64,000 nt of DNA from Macrothele yani. Taxonomy: Eukaryota > Arthropoda > Arachnida > Araneae > Macrothelidae. The stretch spans positions 84,510,194 to 84,574,193 of the forward strand of contig CM077002.1 of the NCBI GenBank assembly GCA_039090855.1, given 5' to 3'. A program made the translations under genes and the position numbers. Shown here in pieces: positions 12,474 to 23,261 of the stretch. The first letter of the stretch is position 1, and each line of letters begins with the position of its first letter. Under the pieces are notes generated by a model. That model was not told the origin of the DNA and did no database searches. It saw nothing but the letters and a program-made list of their open reading frames with translations.

Positions 12474-13176
12474 TGTCTTTTTGTCTGAAGTCTGTGCACT
12501 TGCAGTTAAATCTTTTTACAAAATGAGGCCGACAACTCGTATCCCAGATACATTATACACCGACCTTGTGACGAATTCACGTGATGTTGATTTGGATACC
12601 ATTTCTCTGGAGGAATAGAACATGTGCATCCGCTGAAAATGGACAATTCATCGGCACAAATCTAATTGCTTACTAACGCTTATTGAAAAAAATGTGTGTT
12701 ATGATCATACTCACATCGCGCTGGTCAACATGAAAAATATTATGAATTCGAAACTACCCAATCTTAGCTAATTTTAAGGCTCTGAATAAGAAAATGACAT
12801 TTAAAATTGACGGTTGGCTCTTATTTTAAAATTGCACCTATGGTATCAAATTATGAATGTTTCACATTATTGGTTACATCTTTCGATAGAAGTAAAGCAA
12901 AACTGCAGCTTTATTGACATCAGGATTTTATTATATGATCTGACATTCCAGCAGGCTCCCTCTGAACCACGTGTTCAGTCGGTGTGGCGCCTCGTGCTAA
13001 TCACGTGATTCTTTCTGTTCGTCGCTTCTCTCAGGATCAAGTCATTTATAGGTGTCTCATGATGACACATGCTTTCAGCAGTTATGTAGTAGTCAGAATT
13101 CTAGTTCTTCAGTTGCTTCCGTTTTGAACAGTTTCAAGTAACTTTTTTCTTTCGTTTCTGCCGTGAAACATTAAAA
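12474..13176. other. unassigned sequence
   Basis: No coding relic recognised. It probably includes mariner flank and host DNA. Confidence 0.35.
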
Positions 13177-13351
13177 ATGTCACGTAAATGTGTGAATAAT
13201 CCAGGTAACATCTGTTAATGTCACTTCTTTGTGGAGAAGTGACATTTGCGTCAAGAAAGTGAACGTCAAGTGCAACTACAAAAAAAAACAAACATATTAC
13301 TTGTACTTCGGTTGCAAAATTGGTGATCTTGACAAGAAATGGGCCCTGAAT

Positions 13352-14434
13352 GTATGCCGCAGGGCCGGATGGTGCTTTTCCAGGGCCTGGAGCGAAATTT
13401 CATTGCAGGGCCCCGGAGCAAAATTTCATTGCTGGCACTAGAAAATCTCATATTTTAATAAAGTCGCTACGTGAAAAATGTTCGTAAGGAACACACACAA
13501 TGTGAAATCCACAAATTTGCCGGTGTGACGAATCCGAATCCCACTACTCCGGAGTTGAATGCTTTACCAGTTGAGCTATACCGACGGAATTTATCGCTGT
13601 AACTTTTTCGTCTTGACATGTGTTTCACCTCTGTAGTACGTCATAACGAAAACTGTCATAAAGACAAAATGATTTTCTCAAAGAAGTATTTACTTTAAGC
13701 TTAAGAAAAAGACCATAATGTGGATCGAAAGTTCCGAGAGAGTGATAGAGATAGGAAAAACTGTTAAAATCTACGAATTTCTTTCCGGAAAGATGGGTTG
13801 AGGTTGTATTATGACTTTTGTAAAAACTTCCTCACAAAATGAAAAAAAAGTTACTTATGTAGCAAAAATCTTTGGATTGCGAATATTTTAGTGTAGGAAT
13901 AAAAATAAATTCATAAAAATAGTTTTTTTCCTCCTGATACATGGATTAGTGATTGCATTTTAATGCAAAGTAAAGTAAGTGACAAATTAATGACTTTTTA
14001 AACATTTATACGCGCTCATATATGATTTGTTTTTTAATTTCTTGTAATGTTCTTAAAGTCACTGAATAAATGGCCTCCATAAGTAGCCCGAAACCAACTT
14101 TGATATTTTACTTTTTATTTCTTTAAATTTAAGTATCTGATTCACTCGCAAATTGTTAAATTTATAAAAGGGATCACAAAATGTTGAAATTTAATTTGGC
14201 ATTTCATGAATGCGGAAAATATTAAGGAAGGTACAATAACCACTTAAAACCTGCAAATCTCAGTATTTGTACGGCGAAGGGCAATAACCTATGCCAAAAT
14301 CGGGGGATTGGTAACAAACAAAAAACTTTAAAAAACATCTTTTTAAGGACCTCGCACCCCAAAACTTACACATAAAAAATTCTACCGAAAATGTTTTTTT
14401 CTTAAACTGCGGTCCAGCCGGCCCTGGTATGCCG
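13352..14434. mobile_element. non-autonomous hAT-type element
   Basis: Ends CAGGGCCGG(A)TGG at 13360 and its inverted partner CCAGCCGGCCCTG ending at 14426 are flanked by an exact 8-bp duplication GTATGCCG (13352-13359, 14427-14434). Eight-bp duplications and CAGGG-type ends are typical of hAT elements. The 1067-bp interior has no transposase, so it depended on another copy. Removing it and one duplication joins NVCR to NICASKLSAWV in one frame of the host repeat gene, which confirms the boundaries. Confidence 0.9.
13527..13590 (-). tRNA. tRNA-like relic inside the hAT-type element
   Basis: The minus strand reads TATAGCTCAACTGGTAAAGC (A-box-like), then a CTCCGGAG anticodon-arm core and a degraded B box (GGGATTCGGATTC). 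It resembles the tRNA-like modules of the TRIM LTRs at 15.3 and 43.3 kb but lacks recognisable LTR flanks. It is not a functional tRNA gene. Confidence 0.55.
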
Positions 14435-14609
14435 CAATATCTGTGCTTCAAAACTGAGTGCGTGGGTGATCGTTAAGGAACATTCTATGCCCTTTGCAGT
14501 GCAAAGGATTTGGAGAGAACCAACAAACCACACCACAGACTGTTAGTTTTGCATGGTACCTCCTATCAAAACAGGAAAAAGACAGTTTCATATTAAAATA
14601 TACCTCCAG

Positions 14610-14992
14610 CGTCTAGACACGTTAAGTAATTTATTCATAAAAAACACGAGCGCTTTCGAGACTTTCAGGTGATCTCTTCATCAGGTGTAAGAACTAAAAG
14701 GAATAAAGTACACTTCATAAAGCCATTTCGTCTGTGTTTTAAAATAACGTCCAGGGTGACACAAGATGACTGATGACTAGTCATCAGTCTGAGATGACAA
14801 TGACTGGCCATCAGTCGTCTTGTGTCACCCTGGATGTTATTTAAAAACACAGACGAAATGACTTTATGAAATGTACTTTATTCCTTTTAGTTCTTACACC
14901 TGATGAAGAGAAAGGAGTATCTATTCATGACACCTGAAGGTCTCGAAAGCGCTCCTGTGTTTTATGAAAAAATTACTTAAAGTATTTAGACG
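14610..14992. mobile_element. foldback/palindromic element with ~180-bp arms
   Basis: The arms 14610-14788 and roughly 14798-14992 are imperfect inverted repeats of each other. Shared words include GAGCGCTTTCGAGA, TCTTCATCAGGTGTAAGAAC, AAAAGGAATAAAGTACA and CCAGGGTGACACAAGA. The right arm has 18-19 extra bases (14912-14930) absent from the left arm. No coding capacity. It interrupts the repeat-family gene. Confidence 0.8.
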
Positions 14993-15298
14993 GTTTTTAT
15001 CTTTATACTTGGATTTATCCGTGCGTATATACCCACGCCAAATATTACTACTTTGTTTAATTTTGATACCTTCATCGATTTGCTCCGTAGCACACGGCGA
15101 AGGAAGGAGTATCTATTCATGGCCAGCCTGATTTTTTCCTGTAGACTCTGATCATGAAGACGACATTGATGAACCTGGTTTACACAACGAACACAGCAGC
15201 CATCAACTTCAAGAGATCCAGAATTTCTTCCAAACCCAGATTCCTTAGAGCCCCGTATGATGACACAGTATAACGAAGTAAATTTCTCCGTCATTTCT

Positions 15299-15370
15299 GT
15301 CCACGCCAGGATTCCAAACCGGATCCCCTCATTCCGGAATAAGTCACTCTACCAGTTGAGCTACGCGGAC
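15299..15370 (-). tRNA. tRNA-like module in 3' LTR of TRIM copy A
   Basis: The minus strand begins GTCCGCGTAGCTCAACTGG (acceptor arm plus A box) and closes with CGTGGA. The B box is damaged (GGTTTGGAATCC). Its sequence is the same subtype as the 43-kb LTRs and differs clearly from the module in its own partner LTR. Confidence 0.8.
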
Positions 15371-15513
15371 ATTTTATTCTGATTCCTATCTGCCTTTATG
15401 TCGTGTGCGTCCTTCGGGCAGGTACGTCACATCTCCTGGTACGTTACATCATCTCCCTTTATTTTTTTTATTTTTTTTCGAAGTGCTGGAGAAAGGATTC
15501 TCTTATTTTTCCT

Positions 15514-15552
15514 ATCTCGCGGTGTGGAAATAACATCACACCAATGCGAGAT
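15514..15552 (-). other. conserved internal hairpin of the TRIM
   Basis: Stem ATCTCGC...GGTGTG pairs with CACACC...GCGAGAT around a 10-base loop, with a 3-base bulge. The same stem occurs in copy B at 43437-43475 with changed bulge and loop bases, as expected if pairing is preserved. A packaging or dimerisation role is speculation. Confidence 0.65.
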
Positions 15553-15621
15553 TTGGAACGGTCGGGTCATCCGGATAGTTCGGGCGCCATTATAACGAAG
15601 TAAATTTCTCCGTCACTTTTG

Positions 15622-15693
15622 GTCTACGCCGGGATTCGAACCCGAGGCCGCTTATTCCGGAACAAGTCGCTCTACCAACTGAGCTACGCAGAC
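15622..15693 (-). tRNA. tRNA-like module in 5' LTR of TRIM copy A
   Basis: 72 nt on the minus strand. Acceptor arm GTCTGCG pairs with CGTAGAC (one G-U). D arm is GCTC/GAGC, A box TAGCTCAGTTGG. The anticodon arm is CTTGT/ATAAG around TCCGGA. T arm is TCGGG-TTCGAAT-CCCGG, B box GGTTCGAATCC. All four arms fold. The six-base anticodon loop and unclear anticodon argue against a working tRNA, so internal Pol III promoter activity is the more likely retained property. Confidence 0.85.
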
Positions 15694-16926
15694 GATTATT
15701 TCTGATTCCTATCTGCCTTTATGTCGTGTGCGTCCTTCGGGCAGGTACGTCACATCTCCTGGTACGTTACAACAGTTTGAACCTTAACGATAACATCAGA
15801 GATCTGGAACTGCCAAAGAATAAGGCTTAAATTTTCGCATCAAGGCTACAACAATGGAATCTCCTGGATCATTCTGTGAAAGTAACAACATTTCGTATCA
15901 GAAATAAAGATTTGTAAAAATTCTATCAAACATAGGGTGACTTCACTTTCTGTAATCATGTTGATGGACTGCTGGAAGCATCTAATAAAAAACACGTTTC
16001 TGAACAGAGGAGAATATTTATAGATGACTCTAAAGTGAGCCTTTAAGCTGTATTATTACACAGTGGAAATAAGTTTCCTTCAATCCCTATCGCATATGCA
16101 GTTCACACAAAAGAAACATGCAAACATGAAAAGTACCCTGTTAGGTGTACACTATCAGAAGTTTGAGTGACAAATATGTAATGATTTAAAGGTGATCGCC
16201 ATTCTGTTAGAATTACAAAAGAGTTACACCAAGTATTGCTGTTTTCTCTGCGAGTGGGATAGCCCTGCAAAAGATACCCATTATAAAAAGAGAAATTGGC
16301 CTAAGCGAAATTCATTAACACCCGAAATTAAGAATGTAGCACCTGAACTGTTGATAGAAGCAAGTAAAATTTTGCTACCCCCACTACACATAAAACTGGG
16401 GCTAATTAAGAACTTCGTCAAGGCATAAATACAATGGTCCTACATTCAAATATTTGCACGAAAAATTTCTAATACTTAGCGCAGAAAAGATTAAAGCAGA
16501 CGTTTTCATTGGCCCACAAATAAGGCAACTTTTCAAAGATGATCATTTTGAATATGTGCTTACTGAAAGGAAGAAAACAGCATGGAAATCATTTCGTTGT
16601 GTTTCAGCTGGCCTTCTGGGAAATGCTAAAGCACCAAATTTCAAGGAGCTTGTACGAGATCTCATAAATTCTTGTAAAGAAATGGGGTGCAACAAGTCCT
16701 TGAAAATACACTTTTTGCGTTCACACGTTAATTTCGTCCTACCAAACTGTGGTGCAGTTGGTGTCGAACTTGGTGAGCTCTTTCATCAGGACATCTAGGC
16801 GATGGAGAAAAGGTATAATTGTAAATGGAGTTTCACCATATTTTCTGATTATTGTTGGATGTTAAAATAAAAGAATACCCAGAAACTGAATACAACCGAA
16901 AGTCAAAACGAAACCATATTTAAGAG

Positions 16927-17757
16927 AGGTAAGTTTGTATATATATCTTAATGTCATGTAAATGACAGATTTCTTATTTAAACATAGGACAGTGCATTTC
17001 TGTTTTCAAAAATAAGAGCTAATATGTCGATTTAATCATTATTTTCATGATTAGCGGCACAAAATACATAAAGAAATAATAATTTGATAACTATAACAAA
17101 AAATGTTAAAAGTTGTTGACCAGTGTTAGGTTAGAGGCAAGGGATTCAGGAAAAAGGCACAAACTGGCCGTAGTGCTTATGTTTCTCTATCTCTTTATTT
17201 CTCTCGTAAAGGAATTTTTAAAAACCCTTTAAAGATTCTGAGCGTAGTGATTTTTTTCACACATGATGTATCACGAATATTCCGTGTAAGGCTTAATGAA
17301 AAGGAGCAAGATGGTTTTAAACAACTGTATGGCACATCGTCTTATTCCTTTTCCACGAATTTCCAAAAAGGGAGAGAAGAAGAAGAAAACAAAAAAACGA
17401 GAGAGTACTTAAACGTGCCATTTCTCACCTCGGAACTGACATAATTTCTGCGGATTCATATCTCAAACATTTAAAGAGGTTTGAAGATTTTAACAGAATT
17501 CAAAAGAAACACTAAAGCGCTCATCTCTGCGTGATCAATGATATTGTTTGCTGCCTGATCTGTTCAGAACAAGTTAGTTAACTCTTGTGAAGAACAAATA
17601 ATGACATAAATAATAAAAATAGGGAGGAGTAGCATTTCTTGGGTGGTGAGACCTCTACACAGTTCTAAGAAAATGAAGCAAATTTTCACTGAACAATACA
17701 GAATGAACACGTTAAATAAATTAATTCAAACACGCGACGTGGGATCAGGAGCACCAA
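16927..17757. other. unassigned AT-rich sequence
   Basis: The first part may be the 3' flank of the repeat-family gene. Nothing else is recognised. Confidence 0.35.
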
Positions 17758-17817
17758 ACAGAAATCATCGCTCTTTTCACGTTAATAAGTGAGTCTCGAA
17801 AAACTTTTCATCGGCCG

Positions 17818-17887
17818 CCACCGGGAATCGAACCCAGGGTCTTCCAGTTACGCGCCGGACATGCTACCACTGCACCACAGCGGCCTC
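17818..17887 (-). tRNA. tRNA-like unit, left arm
   Basis: The minus strand reads GCCGCTGTGGTGCAGTGGTA at the 5' end and GGGTTCGATTCCCGGTGGC at the 3' end, giving acceptor, D and T arms and a perfect B box. The anticodon loop CGCGTAA would give CGT (threonine) but lacks the usual U33. I judge it a repeat-borne tRNA-like sequence and not a host gene. Confidence 0.6.
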
Positions 17888-18067
17888 GATTTCTCCAGAC
17901 TGACATTTGATTAACTGCCAAACTACATGGCAGGTTGCTTCCTCCTAGTTATTTGTTCAGTTGTTGCTTTCCATCTTTGGTGAATCCCCAGCATCGTGCG
18001 GGGCTCCATGAAGCAACCTACCATGTAGTTTGGCAGTTAATCACATGTGAGTCTGGAAAGTTCGAGG

Positions 18068-18137
18068 CAGCTGTGGTGCAGTGGTAGCATGTCCGGCGCC
18101 TAAGTGGAAGACCTGGGTTTGATTCCCGGGGTCGGCC
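18068..18137 (+). tRNA. tRNA-like unit, right arm
   Basis: Inverted partner of the left-arm unit, with the same A-box region. The B box is slightly altered (GGTTTGATTCC) and there is a short deletion near the variable loop. Confidence 0.6.
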
Positions 18138-18245
18138 GATGAAAAATTTTCCGAGACTCACTTATTAACGTGGAAAGAGCGATGATTTCTGGTTGACGTT
18201 AAATTAAAATGAGCACATTTAATAAAAATGAACACCTAGTGGATA

Positions 18246-19698
18246 CACGGTCCTATCAGAATAATATGACCACCTACCAAATAATTGGAATAACCACCCT
18301 TGGCCCGAATGACAGCGGCGAGACAGCAAGTCATGGACGGAACGAGGTCCTGGAAGGTTGCCGGAGGCACACGTGCCCATTCAGACGGCAGCAGATCACG
18401 GAGGTCCTGAAGATGACGTCGTTGCGGGTCGGCACGTCGAACCTGTCGATCCAAATAGTCTCACAAGTGATCTATGTGATTGAGGTCGAGGCGATTTCGC
18501 CGGCCAAAGTAGAACGGAGACATCGTTGCCATGTTCCCGGAACCCGTCACGCATCCCCTTAGCGACATGGCAGGGCCTATTGTTCTGTTGGTAGATACCA
18601 TCACCACCAGGGTAAACGTCCAACATGAAGGGATGCATGTGGTCAGCGAGGATGGACAGGTAGCCATTGGTGTTCAGGTACCCGTCCAGCGGTATCAGCG
18701 GTCCCAGGTCATAGCAACCCCCCCCTCACACACACACCTCAGACATGCACACCGCCACCACAGGCCTGTACTTGACTGACAAGCGTGTCCGGCCGCCCCG
18801 GTGGCGCAGTGGTCTAAGGCGCTGGCCTCTGATCATTCGTCCGAACGAGGTCCGGGTTCGAATCCCGGTGAGGCATGGATGTTGTGTTTGTCTTACGGCA
18901 CTGGCTCTCTCCCTTCCCTGGAACCAGTGACCCTACATTAGGGACGGGCGACTGCTTATAGCCCATTGAGTTGCTCACGGTGGTCGTTAAACCTCCAATC
19001 AAAAAAGAAAAAAAAGCGTGTCCGGGTGTTCTCGTGTGTCTGACGCAGTATCCACTACCGCCCCTCACTTCTGTGGAGTAGAAACCTCAATTCGTCGGAG
19101 AAGGCAACCTTTTCCCACTCTTCCAATGTCCAATGACGGTAATCCCATGCCAACTAACTGTAGGAGTCGTTGCTGATGGACCTGGTTTAACATGGGCGCC
19201 TTGACGCAGCGTTGACTCTGGAGTCCCAAGCTTTACTGTTATCGGGGACACGGACCTAAGTGCCCCAGTGTTCATTTGCGTGGTCAATTGCTGCATAGTT
19301 GCACGTCAATTGCCCTTTACCAGCCGACGGAGGTGACGTTTTCATCTGGGTTCAATGGCCTTTGGGTCTCCACAGTTATGACGTAGGGAGATACTCGGTG
19401 TGCCAGCGGTCCATTCTTGGTACACCCTTACTACAGCACTTCGCGAACAGCTCACGAAGTCTGCTGTTTCTGAGATGCTTTTGCGCTTGGCGCGGCAGCC
19501 GATGATCACTCCTTTTTGAACGTCTGTCAAATTCCTTCCTCTGTCCATTGTGCTCACGGAACGACGCACTACGGCTCATCTGTCCTGGCCAGATGCTCAT
19601 ATTTCTGTGTGGTAGAATTTGTCACGTGCACTCTGTGACGCGCCTGGACGGATACACTGCGATTCCGGGGGTGGTCATATTATTCTCATACGGCTGTG
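18246..19698 (-). mobile_element. Tc1-like element, degraded, with nested SINE
   Basis: Ends CACGGTCCTATCAGAATAAT (18246) and, inverted, CACAGCCGTATGAGAATAAT (to 19698), both followed by ATGACCACC, are bounded by TA dinucleotides. Transposase fragments read on the minus strand. They are an N-terminal helix-turn-helix near 19560-19340 (RGRNLTDVQKGVIIGCRAKR, SRSAVVRVYQEW) and a C-terminal catalytic region near 18640-18440 (HPFMLDVYPGGDGIYQQN; LLWPAKSP). The second catalytic aspartate is replaced by N in QQNN. Frameshifts and a SINE at 18793-19013 inactivate it. Confidence 0.88.
18781..19025 (+). mobile_element. tRNA-derived SINE copy 2 (inside Tc1)
   Basis: SINE body 18793-19013 with 12-bp direct repeats AAGCGTGTCCGG (18781-18792, 19014-19025). 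It has intact A and B boxes and an A-rich tail. It inserted after the Tc1 element was in place. Confidence 0.92.
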
Positions 19699-21827
19699 TA
19701 TAAATAAAAGTCGAATGCACTCTGCGTAGATAGTCTGTAGCCGTCGTTGCTGCAGCTGTTGAGATCACACTTTACAGTGAAAACATTATTGGTTATGTTA
19801 AAGTAGCCTAAAGGACCCAAATTACTGAAATTTTAAAATTCGGTTCATGATAAAAATGTACGGTTTCTCCTATAGTAAAGATTCTTTTGATTTAAAATCA
19901 ATTGTCAAAACGCCTATATACGGCTTGGGCATTTCCGAGTTATTTAAATACAAAATACGTGGTTTTGAACATTGCCAGAACAAATCTACATAAAACAGTC
20001 ATGCGGTTTAACAAAAATACTTTTTTTTTGTATCTATGAATTAAAAATACAGCAATGCGGGGGCTAAGCCTCTATAAACCAAAACACTCAAATGCAGATT
20101 TAACTAAAACATTCAAATTGAGGAAATATTGCTTCCTTCTGAAAAATCTATGTCTAATCCTTTTCGTTAATCAGTTGCGAAAACAAATGTAAAAAAGCTC
20201 CTGAGAGGGCTCAAAGAGTCGTACACATGGAACATACCAAACTGTGGATACAGAAATAATATTCAGTGCACTGGAATATCATAGGAAAGAATATCCTGAA
20301 GAAACTAAAATGTAAAATCTATTATTGAAGAAAGATCTTCAAACACTAACGTGAAGTGAAAGAAGTCAAAGTATAAAAATTTACCGGAGTCAGCCTTCCA
20401 CGATTTCTGTGACACACGTGCGAGTGATCTTTAGTTGCAGAATTTGCAAATTGTCCTTGAACTGTCGAATGTAACTTTTGAACGTGGTTTAATGCCAAAA
20501 CGCAAAACCAGAAAAAAAATCAGTCGTGATATCACTTCTCTATATGAATTGTATATCGTATTTCATTGTCCTAAAACTTCTGAAAACAGGTATCGATTTA
20601 ATTTATTCAATAGATCAAATTCATCTTCAGAAAAAAGTGCCATCTTTTTTGCGAATTTGCAAAATACCTGATATTAGATTTGAGCGGCGAAGTAAAAAAA
20701 TAAATTCTTAATATATCCTCCATAAGTCTTCTCGGGCAGGAATAATTTCAAAAGTCACAACTCAAATGAGTGACCTCCTCAGAAAACAAAACAGCCAAGG
20801 TTTTCTTAATGATACAGTCATTGATATACAGTATCTACTTTTTGTTCACTTGATGTTTTCAAAAGCAGAATAGTCATATGAAGTTTCGATGAAGATTTCA
20901 GATAAATATGTTGAAAATGTTGTGATGCACCCACTTCTTCTACTTATATATGCCGATACATTTTAATCCTCTTGTACATAAAGGCAGAAGTTTAAATACA
21001 TTTTGCGTTCCTTTTGCGTGAAAGAAAGAACAAGAAACATGTATTTGCCTTTTTTATTCAGTGCAATAACGCTATCTTAAAATTATTAAATTATTGCAAA
21101 TTTGTGAAACTCAAAAATAAATAACTAAACTTAAGGTAAGGATACATGTTCCGTATTAGTAGGTGATGCCATTAAATTCGGTTAAATTTTGAATCGTTCA
21201 GTGCAGTTTTTGCAGAAGATGATACTGTTATAAACTTGAAATACGTATATGAATCAGAATGAAAAATAGAGGATTTTCCTTGCATTCTCAAAGGGAAAAG
21301 ATGATATTTTGGTCTGGTTATTGAAGTAAGCACATTCATGAAGACGACGCAAGCGGTTTTTGGTTACCCTGTGGCCGAATGGTTCTGTTTATTGAACTGA
21401 TTTTTAATTCCCTAGATTTTGAGAGTTATACCGTGTTCGTCTACAAAACAGAGTTTGCTATGTCACTTGTCTTATTTAATACACGACATCATGTAGGTGA
21501 GTTTTAATGCAGATGAGTTGTAAAAAGAAATTCGTAGGCAGTACAAACTCGTAGACGTTAGAATATTGTTGCATCGTGCATTGTAAACAAGGTTTCTTTG
21601 AGTAAATGAAAGTGCAGTTCGTGAAGTTAGATAATATCTAAGCAGTGATCATCCAGTGAAGAGTTTTGTCAGCTGTGCTTTTTTTTATTTTATACACAAT
21701 ATAGTAATATTTAAAGTTTCCGTCGGCTCTTAAAGTGCCGTGCAAAAAAGAAGAAACGGCGTCGACTTCTACAAACTATTTAAAACAAAACAATATAAAC
21801 AGGAAGTAATTATTTCTGTGTGTTTTG
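19699..21827. other. unassigned AT-rich sequence
   Basis: Long AT-rich stretch without recognisable protein relics or clear tandem repeats. Confidence 0.4.
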
Positions 21828-22014
21828 GGGGTTCAGTGACTTCCTTGATCATCTCCTAGGGTTATACGTGGTCGTCCGTCCCAAAGTTAAAGCCAATGCT
21901 TCCAGGAAATGGACAGAGTCTGAGCCATCAAGCACATCCCCTAGCCTTACCCATGCCCATGTGGGATGAAAGGTCAGAAGCCAGCGCCTCAGACAACTGG
22001 GTCACCACGACGGC
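21828..22014 (-). repeat. old degraded tRNA-SINE
   Basis: The minus strand keeps GTCTGAGGCGCTGGCTTCTGACC from the SINE head and traces of the body (GGCTCAGACTCTGTCC; CCTGGAAGCATTGG). No target duplication was identified. Confidence 0.5.
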
Positions 22015-22262
22015 GAAGTAATAATTGCCAGTCCTTTGGCTAAAACGCTATACGACTTGTTGGCCTTGGTGACACCTGATGGCTGACGTGAAATACTTCC
22101 GGTTGCGTTGGTCCATTTACACTGCGAGGACAGAAATCATGGGATACCTGGTTCCTGTGCAATGAGACTGTCACCCCTCTCGCTAGTGAACGAATTCACT
22201 GCTTCGTAGGTATAGCTAGGAAGACATCACTGCATTCTCGTAGACGATTATTTTATGTTAGT

Positions 22263-23261
22263 ATGGATAAACATCGTGTGTTAATAGAGTTTGAAGGAAG
22301 GACGATAATGGGTTCCAGACACATGGGCTACTCTGTCGTGTAGGTGGTACAGGAATTGTAGAAATATGTGCCGGGAATACGCGATTTCTGGAATATCATC
22401 GCATCCTGGACATTGCTGTGAGCGGAGAAAGATTGTGGATGAACGTGGCTGTTGATATCTGTCTTCGATAGTTGCAACAAACAGAAGAGCGACAATGGAG
22501 AAAATCACCCCCGAATTCCGCTGGGGATGGACCGTAAACGTCCCATCAAGCGATCGTTAGCCTCAATAGGTTTTGAAAGCCACCGATCTATCAGAATCTC
22601 ATTGCTAACGCCACATCACGTGACTCATCTAGGGGAAAGTACATCGGCACTGGGCCTTGGATGATTGAAGACTGGTCTTTGATTTTTGGAGACAGGTATC
22701 CTAGTGCAATGAGCTCCGTTACCAGTTGTTTCGCGCAAACAGGAGAGTGAAGAGCTGGCAGAAACCCCACGAAGCGATGGACCCGGTATGACGACAAGGA
22801 ACTTTTGAGGCTCGGTTATGGTCTGGGACGTGTTCAACTGACACACGTTGGAACATCTGGTACGTCTAGATGCATCTCTGAACGATCCACGCTACCTGTC
22901 CATCCTTGCACACCATCTGCATCCGTTCATGGTCACCATTCACCCACAAAGCAATGGATCCTTCAAGCAGGATAGTCCGTCACCCCACAGGTCCGTGGTG
23001 ATTCGAACATAGTTAGAGGAGCATTCCGCAGGAGTTTCCACCCGTTCACTGGACATGAACGCTGTGAAAAATCTTTGGGTTGCTGCGAAAAGGTCCGTTT
23101 GATCTTTGGATCCTCCACCCAGGAATGCTGCGGAATTACGGCCAGCGGTGCAGCAAGCATTAGGGGTGACACCTGCGAAACGCTTTCGTGATCTAATGGA
23201 CTCAAAGCCACGCCGTGAGACGTCCCTTATCTGGACAAAAGGTGGGCCTTCTTGTTGCTAG
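22263..23261 (+). pseudogene. Tc1-like transposase relic
   Basis: Plus-strand relic starting MDKHRVLIEFEGRTIM. Later recognisable pieces are KSWQKPHEAMDP near 22755, HPFMVTIHPQSNGSFKQD near 22926, KNLWVAAKR near 23068, and the C-terminus DPPPRNAAELRPAVQQALGV, SKPRRETSLIWTKGGPSC near 23107-23261. This matches Tc1 transposases that end in 'KGGPT-Y'. The E of the DD34E triad lies in a damaged stretch. There are many stops and frame changes. Confidence 0.75.

Larger units (their letters stand above)
15265..15776 (-). mobile_element. TRIM-like miniature LTR retrotransposon, copy A
   Basis: 502-bp element on the minus strand flanked by the 5-bp direct repeat ACAGT (15265-15269, 15772-15776). The 5' LTR is 15592-15771 (180 bp) and the 3' LTR is 15270-15448 (179 bp); both start TGTAACGTACC and end CTTCGTTAT. 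The interior is only 143 bp and non-coding. A primer binding site TGGCGCCCGAAC (15578-15589) lies two bases from the 5' LTR. A purine-rich tract (minus strand TAAAGGGAGATGA, 15449-15461) abuts the 3' LTR. Each LTR has a tRNA-like module. It sits inside the repeat-family gene. Confidence 0.9.
13177..16926 (+). pseudogene. arthropod repeat-family gene split by three insertions
   Basis: Fragments of one protein lie in order on the plus strand. They are an N-terminus at 13177-13359 (MSRKCVNNPG; YYLYFGCKIGDLDKKWALNVCR), 14427-14609 (NICASKLSAWV; PFAVQRIWREPTNHTTDC), 14993-15264 (acidic DSDHEDDIDEPG) and 15772-16926. The last includes DLELPKNKA, RRIFIDDSKVSL, KYCCFLCEWDSPA, LLPPLHIKLGLIKNFVKA, GPQIRQLFKDD, SFRCVSAGLLGNAKAPNF and LGELFHQDI. 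The intervening DNA is a hAT-type element, a foldback and a TRIM. From memory this family is highly repeated in arthropods and probably transposon-encoded; I cannot assign its superfamily. Internal stops make it inactive. Confidence 0.75.
17758..18192. mobile_element. inverted repeat with a tRNA-like unit in each arm
   Basis: Left arm 17758-17941 and right arm 18007-18192 are near-perfect inverted repeats around a spacer of about 65 bp. From the centre outward each arm holds GAAGCAACCT(A/G)CCATGTAG, then a tRNA-like unit (TGTGGTGCAGTGGTAGCATG; GGGTT(T/C)GATTCCCGG), then a shared tail of about 55 bp (GAGACTCACTTATTAACGTG, AGAGCGATGATTTCTG). It differs in sequence from the SINE and TRIM families in this window. 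It could be two SINEs inserted head to head or a foldback element. Confidence 0.8.

Noticed and set aside
15299..15693. Two ordinary host tRNA genes
   Set aside because: They sit at the same position within LTRs, recur in copy B, and have a six-base anticodon loop; they are parts of a mobile element.
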